DNA of 9,045 nucleotides from Alphaproteobacteria bacterium (GTDB taxonomy: Bacteria; Pseudomonadota; Alphaproteobacteria; Micavibrionales; CSBR16-224), in assembly GCA_007116755.1 (NCBI GenBank), contig SKHU01000066.1, positions 1 through 9,045 of the forward strand. Direction: 5' to 3'. Under the pieces are notes generated by a model. It saw nothing but the letters and a program-made list of their open reading frames with translations. It was not told the origin of the DNA and searched no databases. Shown here in pieces: positions 1-9,045 of this stretch (position 1 is its first letter; every line of letters starts with the position of its first letter). A program made the position numbers and the translations under genes.

Positions 1-2835
<2,835 letters not shown>

Positions 2836-2907
2836 CTGCTTTGCCGTCATATGCGGAAAAAAGAACAAAAGCGACAAGCATAAAATTTTTTAGGAGAGTG
2901 AGACGCC

Positions 2908-5900
2908 ATGAATGAAGTGATGAATCTTTTCGGTCAGGTCAGCGGCCCGCAGAGTTTCGACCAGATCAGGATCTCGATCGCAAGCCCGGAACAGATTTTG
3001 TCCTGGTCTTACGGGGAAATCAAGAAACCGGAAACCATCAATTACCGGACATTTAAACCGGAAAAAGACGGTCTGTTCTGTGCGCGTATTTTCGGCCCTG
3101 TCAAAGACTATGAATGTCTTTGCGGCAAATACAAGCGTATGAAATATAAAGGGATTATCTGTGAGAAATGCGGCGTTGAAGTCACGCTGTCCAAGGTGCG
3201 CCGTGATCGCATGGGGCATATCCAGCTGGCCGCACCGGTTGCGCATATCTGGTTCCTGAAATCCCTGCCCAGCCGTATCGGTCTGATGGTAGATATGACA
3301 CTGAAAGATCTTGAAAAAGTTCTGTATTTCGAAAGCTATATCGTGATTGATCCGGGCATGACGCCGCTGGCGCCGAACCAGATTTTGTCCGAACAGGAAT
3401 ATCTCGATCATCAGGATGAATACGGCGAGGACGGTTTCCATGCCGGTATCGGCGCGGAAGCGCTGCGCGAGATTCTCTCCGCAATCAATCTGGAAGAAGA
3501 GCGCGTCAAGGTTGAAGAAGATTTGGCCAGCACCAACTCCGAAGCCAAGCGCAAGAAACTGATCAAGCGTTTGAAACTTCTGGAAGCCTTCATTGCCTCG
3601 GGCACGCGTCCCGAATGGATGATTCTCGATGTCGTTCCGGTCATTCCGCCGGAACTGCGTCCGCTGGTTCCGCTGGATGGCGGCCGTTTTGCGACATCGG
3701 ATCTGAACGATCTCTATCGCCGTGTTATCAACCGGAACAACCGTTTGCAGCGTCTCATTGATCTGCGCGCGCCGGATATTATTATCCGTAACGAAAAGCG
3801 TATGCTGCAGGAAGCTGTCGATGCACTCTTCGACAACGGTCGTCGCGGCCGGGTGATTACGGGCACAAACAAGCGTCCGCTGAAATCGCTGTCGGATATG
3901 CTGAAAGGGAAACAGGGTCGTTTCCGTCAGAACCTGCTGGGTAAACGCGTCGATTATTCCGGACGTTCCGTGATTGTGGTCGGGCCGGAACTGCTTTTGC
4001 ATCAATGCGGTCTGCCGAAGAAAATGGCGCTGGAGCTGTTCAAACCCTTCATCTACAACCGTCTGCAGCTTTACGGTATTGCCAATACGGTCAAGGCGGC
4101 AAAAAAGATGGTCGAATTCGAACGTCCGGAAGTCTGGGATATTCTCTCGGAAGTTATCCGCGAGCATCCGGTTCTTTTGAACCGTGCGCCGACACTGCAC
4201 CGTCTTGGCATTCAGGCTTTTGAGCCGGTGCTGGTTGAAGGCAAAGCCATTCAGCTGCACCCGCTGGTCTGTACGGCGTTCAACGCCGATTTTGACGGCG
4301 ACCAGATGGCCGTGCATGTGCCGCTTTCCGTAGAAGCGCAGCTTGAAGCCCGCGTTCTGATGATGTCTACCAACAACATTCTGCGTCCGGCAGACGGCAA
4401 GCCGATTATCGTGCCGTCGCAGGATATCGTTCTTGGTCTTTATTATCTGTCGCTGGCTGTTGACGGGATGCCGGGCGAGGGTATGCTGATTACGGATTCC
4501 GGCGAATTGCAGCACGCGCTGGATGCGGGAGCCGTGTCCCTGCACGCCAAGGTCAAGGCACGCTATCACAATATTGACGAAAACGGCAATCCGGTCGTAC
4601 ATCTTGTTGAGACGACGCCGGGACGTCTGTTGCTTTCCGATCTTTTGCCAAAGCACCATGAAATTCCGTTTGATGTCATCAACCGTATTCTGACCAAGAA
4701 GGAAGTCTCCAGCCTGATTGATGTCGTTTATCGTCACTGCGGCCAGAAACGCAGTGTCATTTTCTGTGACCGCATGATGGCTATGGGTTTCCGCTATGCC
4801 TGTAAGGCCGGTATTTCTTTCGGTAAGGACGATCTGATTATTCCGGAAGCCAAACAGCAGCTTGTCGATGAAGCGAAAAGCCGCGTTGTCGAATACGAGA
4901 TGCAGTATCAGGAAGGTCTGATTACCAAAGGCGAGAAATACAACAAAGTCGTCGATATCTGGTCCACCTGTACCGATCAGGTGACGGACAAGATGATGGA
5001 GGGTATTTCCCGTCCGGATAAAAACGGACAGATGAACGCCGTTTATATGATGGCGCATTCCGGCGCACGGGGATCGACCACGCAGATGCGGCAGCTTGCC
5101 GGTATGCGCGGTCTGATGGCCAAACCGTCGGGCGAGATCATCGAAACGCCGATTATCTCCAACTTTAAAGAAGGTCTGTCCGTGCTGGAATACTTTAACT
5201 CCACGCACGGCGCGCGGAAAGGTCTGGCCGATACGGCTCTGAAAACCGCGAATTCGGGTTATCTGACCCGCCGTCTTGTCGATGTCGCGCAGGATGCGAT
5301 CATTACGTATCATGATTGCGGCACGGATAAGGGTATTACCCTGCGTCCGGTGATCGATGGCGGTGACGTGATCGTCAGCCTTGCAGAGCGGGCGCTTGGA
5401 CGTACCGCAGCCGTGGATATCGTTGACCCCCTGACGGGCGAAGTGATTGTCGCGGCAGGGCAGGTCATGGACGAGAATATGTCCGAACAGGTGGAAACGG
5501 CGGGAATTGATTCTGTTCTCGTCCGCTCCGTGCTGACCTGTGAGGCACCGGATAACGGTATCTGCGCCATTTGCTACGGGCGCGATCTTGCACGCGGCAC
5601 AATCGTCAATGCCGGCGAGGCGGTCGGCGTTATGGCCGCACAATCCATCGGCGAGCCGGGTACGCAGCTGACGATGCGGACGTTCCACATCGGCGGCGCG
5701 GCACAGCGTGGCGCGATGCAGTCCTCGATCGAGGCGGCATTTGCGGCAACCGTAAATATCCGCAACAAGAACGTTGTCACCAACAGTGACGGCATCCAGA
5801 TTGTGATGTCACGGAATACCGAACTTGTCCTGATCGACAAGAACGGCGTGGAAAAAGCGGCACACCGTCTGCCTTACGGTGCCAAACTGCTGGTCGGCGA

Positions 5901-7134
5901 AGACGAGCAGGTCAAAAAAGGATCGAAACTTGCAGAGTGGGATCCCTACACCGTGCCGATTTTGATTGAGAAAGACGGTATTGCGCAATACAACGATCTT
6001 GTCGAGGGCGTTTCCGTCCATGAAGAAATGGACGAAGCAACCGGTATCGCGTCAAAAGTCGTAACGGATTGGCGGCAGCAGCCGAAAGGCGGACAGTTGA
6101 AGCCCCGTATCTATCTGACGGATAAAAAAGGCAAAGTCCTGACGCTTCCCAGCGGTATGGAGGCCAATTACTATATGCCGGTCGGTGCCATTCTGAACGT
6201 CGAAAACGGCGCAGAAGTCAAAGCCGGTGATATTATTGCCCGTATTCCGCGCGAAACATCGAAAACGCGCGATATTACCGGTGGTCTGCCGCGTGTGGCC
6301 GAGCTGTTTGAAGCCCGCCGTCCGAAAGAATTTGCGATTATCTCGGAAATCGATGGACAGGTCGAATTCGGCAAGGATTACAAGGCCAAGCGCCGTATTG
6401 TCGTCCGTCCGACAGACGGCAAGGGCGAGCCGAAGGAATATCTTGTTCCCAAAGGCAAGCATATTGCCGTCAATGAAGGCGATTACGTCCGCAAAGGGGA
6501 CGCGCTGATCGACGGCAATCTTGTTCCGCACGATATTCTGGCCGCTCTCGGTGTCGAGGCGCTGGCGCATTACCTGATCAACGAGATTCAGGACGTTTAC
6601 CGTCTGCAGGGTGTGCGTATCAGTGACAAGCATATCGAGGTCATCACCCGCCAGATGCTGCAAAAAATGGAAATCACCGATACAGGTGAAACCACCTATC
6701 TTGTCGGCGAGCAGATCGACCGTATGGAGTTGGAAGATATCAACGCGAAAATGCGCGAGGCCAGCAAACAGCCGGCAACGGCGATCCCGGTTCTGCAGGG
6801 TATTACGAAGGCAAGCCTGCAAACGCGCTCCTTCATCTCTGCGGCTTCCTTCCAGGAAACGACACGCGTCCTGACGGATGCCGCCGTCAACGGCAAGGTG
6901 GATCGTCTGCAAGGGCTGAAGGAAAACGTGATTGTCGGCCGTCTTATTCCGGCCGGAACGGGTTCCGTTGTCCATACGCTCAAACGCATTGCCGCCGAGC
7001 GCGACAAGGTTGCCATGGCGGCACGCACAATGATTGAAGACAACCGCGCAGAAGAGCCGGTGATCGAAAATCATTCCGAAGATCCGCAGGAAGGCGATGA
7101 TACGGATACCGGCGGAAAAGCCGCATCGGCCTGA
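2908..7134 (+). CDS. rpoC: RNA polymerase beta' subunit, complete
   Basis: This is the beta' subunit of RNA polymerase, which carries the catalytic magnesium site, bridge helix and trigger loop. At 1408 residues it is almost the length of E. coli beta' (1407). The ATG start has AGGAG at 2892-2896, eleven bases upstream, and gives the usual alphaproteobacterial N-terminus MNEVMNLFGQ. Domains in order: zinc site 1 (Cys70, 72, 85, 88); lid and rudder region with NLLGKRVDYSGRSVI from 342; catalytic NADFDGDQM at 459-467 with Asp461, 463 and 465; bridge helix ending near Cys804; zinc site 2 (Cys804, 878, 886, 889); trigger loop with Met923, Arg924 and His927; the large insertion between the trigger-loop halves; then ITGGLPRVAELFEARRPK and a conserved C-terminal region. 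The last ~40 residues are acidic and probably disordered. rpoC lies 72 bases after rpoB with no promoter I could find between them, so the two are probably co-transcribed. Zinc site 2 has one extra residue (see findings). Confidence 0.99.
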   Translation: MNEVMNLFGQVSGPQSFDQIRISIASPEQILSWSYGEIKKPETINYRTFKPEKDGLFCARIFGPVKDYECLCGKYKRMKYKGIICEKCGVEVTLSKVRRDRMGHIQLAAPVAHIWFLKSLPSRIGLMVDMTLKDLEKVLYFESYIVIDPGMTPLAPNQILSEQEYLDHQDEYGEDGFHAGIGAEALREILSAINLEEERVKVEEDLASTNSEAKRKKLIKRLKLLEAFIASGTRPEWMILDVVPVIPPELRPLVPLDGGRFATSDLNDLYRRVINRNNRLQRLIDLRAPDIIIRNEKRMLQEAVDALFDNGRRGRVITGTNKRPLKSLSDMLKGKQGRFRQNLLGKRVDYSGRSVIVVGPELLLHQCGLPKKMALELFKPFIYNRLQLYGIANTVKAAKKMVEFERPEVWDILSEVIREHPVLLNRAPTLHRLGIQAFEPVLVEGKAIQLHPLVCTAFNADFDGDQMAVHVPLSVEAQLEARVLMMSTNNILRPADGKPIIVPSQDIVLGLYYLSLAVDGMPGEGMLITDSGELQHALDAGAVSLHAKVKARYHNIDENGNPVVHLVETTPGRLLLSDLLPKHHEIPFDVINRILTKKEVSSLIDVVYRHCGQKRSVIFCDRMMAMGFRYACKAGISFGKDDLIIPEAKQQLVDEAKSRVVEYEMQYQEGLITKGEKYNKVVDIWSTCTDQVTDKMMEGISRPDKNGQMNAVYMMAHSGARGSTTQMRQLAGMRGLMAKPSGEIIETPIISNFKEGLSVLEYFNSTHGARKGLADTALKTANSGYLTRRLVDVAQDAIITYHDCGTDKGITLRPVIDGGDVIVSLAERALGRTAAVDIVDPLTGEVIVAAGQVMDENMSEQVETAGIDSVLVRSVLTCEAPDNGICAICYGRDLARGTIVNAGEAVGVMAAQSIGEPGTQLTMRTFHIGGAAQRGAMQSSIEAAFAATVNIRNKNVVTNSDGIQIVMSRNTELVLIDKNGVEKAAHRLPYGAKLLVGEDEQVKKGSKLAEWDPYTVPILIEKDGIAQYNDLVEGVSVHEEMDEATGIASKVVTDWRQQPKGGQLKPRIYLTDKKGKVLTLPSGMEANYYMPVGAILNVENGAEVKAGDIIARIPRETSKTRDITGGLPRVAELFEARRPKEFAIISEIDGQVEFGKDYKAKRRIVVRPTDGKGEPKEYLVPKGKHIAVNEGDYVRKGDALIDGNLVPHDILAALGVEALAHYLINEIQDVYRLQGVRISDKHIEVITRQMLQKMEITDTGETTYLVGEQIDRMELEDINAKMREASKQPATAIPVLQGITKASLQTRSFISAASFQETTRVLTDAAVNGKVDRLQGLKENVIVGRLIPAGTGSVVHTLKRIAAERDKVAMAARTMIEDNRAEEPVIENHSEDPQEGDDTDTGGKAASA

Positions 7135-7174
7135 AGTTATAAGGAAGTGACGTCCAAAGCGTCATGACAGGAAA

Positions 7175-7211
7175 GAGAAGGGCGGCGGATTTATTCGCCG
7201 CTCTTTTCTTT
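7175..7211 (+). terminator. Rho-independent terminator after rpoC, probably bidirectional
   Basis: A 13-base arm at 7175-7187 (GAGAAGGGCGGCG) pairs with 7196-7208 (CGCCGCTCTTTTC) across an 8-base A/T-rich loop. The core is strongly G/C, with two G-U pairs in the stem. The plus-strand transcript ends in a T-rich stretch (TCTTTTCTTTG), so this should end the rpoBC transcript 40 bases after the rpoC stop. Read on the minus strand, the same hairpin is followed by TTCTCTTTCC, a weaker T-run, so it probably also ends the convergent unit. The TAA of the minus-strand gene lies inside the loop. Confidence 0.85.
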
Positions 7212-7766
7212 GTCGCTCCCGGGTTTCAGACTGTGAAAAGCGCGCCTGTAGATATCCGGTGTTTCATCACGGTAGAGAACGTCAATACAAAATTTCCAGC
7301 GCGTATAGCTTTCCGTATCCCGCATTTCACGGAATGTCTGAAAATCGGGAAGGCAGTCCGCCTCCATATTGCGGTTGAAAAATCCCCCGGGCAGCAGATA
7401 GGGGAAAAATGCGCGGATCAAAACAAGCTCACGAGGCTGATTTTCATCCCGCTCCCGTCCCCATGCGATCAGATCATCCTCCCCCTGGTTTTTCGCCCAT
7501 ATTTCCAGATCAGCCTCTATATCATTGATGCCGTTCTAGCCGGTATCGGGGAAACCGTATCCTGCACCTTCATCTGCCGGAATTTCAACCAGCCGTGTTG
7601 TATGGCGAGGTACCAGAGGAACGGTTGCATTCGATTCGGCCGTTCCGCGTTCGGCGCGGACCACTGTGACGGCGGTGCTTTTCTCAAGATAATGCCAGAC
7701 GAAAACTGCGGCCAGAACGGCGCAGGCTGATAGAATCAGAAAAAAGGTTTTTTGATTGCGTTTCAT
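7191..7766 (-). pseudogene. Membrane-anchored hypothetical protein, interrupted by in-frame TAG
   Basis: I do not recognise this family. From ATG at 7766 the frame reads 76 codons, meets TAG at 7536-7538, then continues in the same frame for 114 further codons to TAA at 7191-7193. Together this would be a protein of about 191 residues. The N-terminus is basic (MKRNQK), followed by a hydrophobic stretch at about 7-27 and then a charged soluble part, as in a signal-anchor protein facing the periplasm. LSAC at 12-15 resembles a lipobox, but the hydrophobic stretch continues past the Cys, so an anchor is more likely. The part after the stop is charged and aromatic-rich and looks like real protein. 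A GTG at 7772 is another possible start. No good ribosome-binding site is seen. The gene starts 25 bases after the hydrolase stop, so it is probably its operon partner. It could be a recent nonsense mutation, a sequence error, or read through. Confidence 0.65.
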
Positions 7767-7791
7767 TGACACGCTGTCTTTATATTTTTTG

Positions 7792-8676
7792 TTATTTTAC
7801 AGTTTCCACCGTTGACTTCAACCAGCCGGTCACCGCCGCGATTTGCGAAGCGGCCATAAGAGAGGGGACATGGCCGCAATCGGCAAAAACATGCACGTCG
7901 GTTTTTGCGCCTGCGCCGCGTTTTTTCATTTTTTCAATAATGTCGGATGTCAAAACAATCGATTGCGCACCGTGCAGCACCAGAACGGGGCAGGAGATTT
8001 GATCCCAGAACGGCCAAAGATCGGCTTCGCCGGTCGGCTGATGCGCAAAAACATCGGCAATCTTCGGGTCATAGGCATAGGTCACGCCGCCATCGGGCAG
8101 GCGGCGGTAATTATGTTCGGCCATATGCTGCCATTGCGCATCGGTGATCGGCCCCCATGACAGGCCGCGCGTCTCGCGCAGTCTTGTCTCCAATGCGGTA
8201 ACATCGTCAAAACGGTAGGTTTTCGAGATAACGTCATAAATAAAATCCAGTGCGGGTTTCGGAACTTCCGGCCCGACATCATTTAAAACCAGCCGCCTGA
8301 CCGGAGAAAACGGCATCCCCGCAAGCCGGATGCCGAGAAGTCCGCCGAGAGAAATGCCGAGCCAGTCTATGCTTGCGGGTTTATGCACGCCCAGATGCGC
8401 CAGAAGCCCCGCCAGATCGTTACAGTACTGGATATAGTTGTAATCCAGAGAATTTTCAAGGACATCACTGCGGCCGCGTCCCGGAAGATCAACGGCAATT
8501 ACGCGGTATCCGCATTTCACCAGTTCGGGGGCGATAAAGTCAAAATCAAAGCCGTTACCGGTTAGCCCGTGGACACAAATGATAATCTGCGTATTCTCCG
8601 CGCCCCATTCGCTATACACTATACGATGGAAACCGTTGCCGGACAGACCGTAATAATATTTTTCCCGATACGCCAT
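7792..8676 (-). CDS. Alpha/beta-fold hydrolase
   Basis: This is a predicted cytoplasmic serine hydrolase of the alpha/beta fold, 294 residues, with no signal peptide. Substrate is unknown; esterase, lipase-like or C-C hydrolase activity are all possible. Order of parts: strand and oxyanion segment VHGLTGNG at 35-42; AVDLPGRGRSD at 61-71; nucleophile elbow GISLGG with Ser109; a helical cap at about 140-225; strand CPVLVLHGAQS at 229-239; and DCGHVPS with catalytic His269. The acid of the triad is normally Asp right after a Ser in the G-x-x-S-D pattern, but here that position is Ile240 (see findings). I chose ATG 8676 because the homology-like region starts just after it. A TTG at 8703 would add nine residues, including part of the tRNA trailer. 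Neither start has a clear ribosome-binding site. It lies 45 bases downstream of tRNA-Pro and 25 bases upstream of the interrupted membrane-protein gene, all on the same strand. Confidence 0.92.
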   Translation of the reverse strand: MAYREKYYYGLSGNGFHRIVYSEWGAENTQIIICVHGLTGNGFDFDFIAPELVKCGYRVIAVDLPGRGRSDVLENSLDYNYIQYCNDLAGLLAHLGVHKPASIDWLGISLGGLLGIRLAGMPFSPVRRLVLNDVGPEVPKPALDFIYDVISKTYRFDDVTALETRLRETRGLSWGPITDAQWQHMAEHNYRRLPDGGVTYAYDPKIADVFAHQPTGEADLWPFWDQISCPVLVLHGAQSIVLTSDIIEKMKKRGAGAKTDVHVFADCGHVPSLMAASQIAAVTGWLKSTVETVK

Positions 8677-8721
8677 ACAAGAACTGTAGAAAGAGAGAAG
8701 CAAAATAACAAGAAAGAAAAA

Positions 8722-8798
8722 TGGTCGGGGCGAGAGGATTCGAACCTCCGGCCTCTGCCTCCCGAAGGCAGCGCGCTACCAGGCTGCGCCACGCCCCG
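8722..8798 (-). tRNA. tRNA-Pro, anticodon CGG, CCA encoded
   Basis: Read on the minus strand, this is a complete 77-base tRNA. The acceptor stem CGGGGCG (8798-8792) pairs perfectly with CGCCCCG (8732-8726), followed by discriminator A and an encoded CCA. The D arm contains GCGCAGCCTGGTAGCGC. The anticodon stem CTGCC/GGCAG encloses the loop TTCGGGA, so the anticodon is CGG (8764-8762) and decodes CCG. The T arm has the GGTTCGAATCC consensus. The C1-G72 pair, A73 and anticodon G35-G36 fit known proline identity elements. The transcript after CCA is U-rich (TTTTTCTTTCTTG), which may act as a weak end signal or processing trailer. Confidence 0.98.
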
Positions 8799-8801
8799 AC
8801 A

Positions 8802-8822
8802 CTTGCCGTTGATTACGGTAAG
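8802..8822. repeat. Short inverted repeat between tRNA gene and promoters
   Basis: CTTGCCGT (8802-8809) and ACGGTAAG (8815-8822) are near-perfect inverted arms around TGATT, with one G-T pair on the plus strand and one mismatch on the minus strand. The repeat covers the plus-strand -35 box and the predicted tRNA start point. No T-run follows on either strand, so it does not look like a terminator. It could be an operator or a leader hairpin, or chance. Confidence 0.35.
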
Positions 8823-8832
8823 GCAATATAAT
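8803..8832 (+). promoter_or_regulatory. Sigma-70-type promoter for the rightward gene
   Basis: On the plus strand, TTGCCG (8803-8808) is followed after 18 bases by a perfect TATAAT (8827-8832). Start of transcription is predicted near 8839, giving a leader of about 50 bases before the charged ORF at 8886. It shares its -10 region with the divergent tRNA promoter, so the two probably cannot be occupied at the same time. Confidence 0.5.
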
Positions 8833-8853
8833 AGATAATATGGCGGTTGTCAT
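8825..8853 (-). promoter_or_regulatory. Sigma-70-type promoter for tRNA-Pro (and possibly the hydrolase)
   Basis: On the minus strand, ATGACA (8853-8848) is followed after 17 bases by TATATT (8830-8825). This is a good housekeeping-type -35/-10 pair with ideal spacing. Transcription would begin near 8818, about 20 bases before the tRNA, a usual leader length for a tRNA gene. The -10 box overlaps that of the plus-strand promoter at 8827-8832. Confidence 0.6.
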
Positions 8854-8885
8854 GGAAAAAATACGTGTTTTACGAAAAATCGGAG

Positions 8886-9045
8886 ATGGCGGAGATAATG
8901 GAAAAACGCGAAGAGAAAAACAGGAAAGCACAGCAAAACGACGAAGACGTTGTAAATGAAGCCGCTGAAATAACCGGGCAGAAGAAAGAAAAAAAGCGGC
9001 AGGAACATCCTCCGGAAAAAGAAGGGGCTGTCTATAAATTCCGTA
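8886..9045 (+). CDS. Unrecognised highly charged protein, 3' end off the window
   Basis: The frame is open from 8835 to the right edge. From ATG 8886 it gives 53 residues, MAEIMEKREEKNRK onwards, very rich in Glu, Lys and Gln and probably helical or disordered at first, ending near VYKFR where the window stops. I do not recognise the family and assign no function. The start is uncertain. ATG 8886 has GGAG directly against it (too close); ATG 8898, in the same frame, has GGAG three bases upstream and CGGAGA eleven bases upstream; GTG 8865 is also in frame. The gene has its own likely promoter (TATAAT at 8827-8832) and is divergent from tRNA-Pro. The biased composition means coding is likely but not proven from this fragment alone. 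Confidence 0.55.
   Translation, partial: MAEIMEKREEKNRKAQQNDEDVVNEAAEITGQKKEKKRQEHPPEKEGAVYKFR

Noticed and set aside
2836..2907. Possible promoter in the rpoB-rpoC gap (TTGCCG at 2841, TAAAAT at 2881)
   Set aside because: The two boxes are 34 bases apart, far from workable spacing.
2890..5688. A 932-codon open frame on the minus strand opposite rpoC, with another 340 codons in the same frame at 6052-7074
   Set aside because: It lies wholly antisense to the certain rpoC gene. Its His-, Asn- and Arg-rich composition is typical of a shadow produced by rpoC codon bias. No domain is recognisable.
7147..7165. A small hairpin (GTGACG/CGTCAT) between the rpoC stop and the terminator
   Set aside because: It has only five to six pairs with a 7-base loop and no T-run, so it is not distinguishable from chance.
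7164..7730. A 188-codon plus-strand frame after rpoC
   Set aside because: It overlaps the minus-strand membrane-protein gene, contains the terminator near its start, and its Cys-rich, irregular composition looks like a shadow. The minus strand shows a proper membrane anchor. If the minus gene proves false, this should be looked at again.
8569..8838. An 89-codon plus-strand frame containing GREDSNLRPLPPEGSALPG
   Set aside because: This peptide is a well-known artefact of translating the complement of a tRNA gene; it crosses tRNA-Pro and the start of the hydrolase.
8852..8959. A 35-residue basic ORF starting at the first ATG after the plus-strand promoter
   Set aside because: It lacks a ribosome-binding site, overlaps the longer charged frame, and its composition looks like that frame shifted. 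A leader peptide is possible but unsupported.

Overview
The window comes from an alphaproteobacterium. The RpoB and RpoC sequences match alphaproteobacterial versions closely: RpoB has the MDQTNPLSE variant of the rifampicin region and RpoC begins MNEVMNLFGQ. Base composition is moderate, and TAA and TGA serve as normal stops. A deeper placement (for example a Micavibrio- or Rhodospirillales-like lineage) would be a guess.

Bases 1-7134 hold the end of the classic rplKAJL-rpoBC transcription unit. These are the C-terminal 944 codons of rpoB, cut by the left edge of the window, and a complete rpoC of 1408 residues. They are separated by 72 bases and carry all the catalytic landmarks of the beta and beta' subunits. 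A strong hairpin with a T-run follows rpoC. The genes after it point the other way, so rpoC is not followed here by the rpsL-rpsG-fusA-tuf block that often lies downstream.

Bases 7191-8798 form a minus-strand group, read right to left: tRNA-Pro(CGG), an alpha/beta hydrolase, and a small membrane-anchored protein of unknown function. The reading frame of this last gene is broken by one in-frame TAG amber codon. Its last codons lie inside the terminator it shares with rpoC.

Bases 8799-8885 are a compact divergent control region. A minus-strand promoter for the tRNA and a plus-strand promoter with a perfect TATAAT overlap at their -10 boxes. From 8886 to the right edge runs the start of an unrecognised, highly charged plus-strand protein.

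Most of the window is core housekeeping DNA. I saw no mobile element, CRISPR array, phage gene or defence system. The points most worth a second look are the amber-interrupted gene, the overlapping divergent promoters, the hydrolase lacking the usual acidic residue, and a few substitutions or insertions at normally constant RNA polymerase positions.
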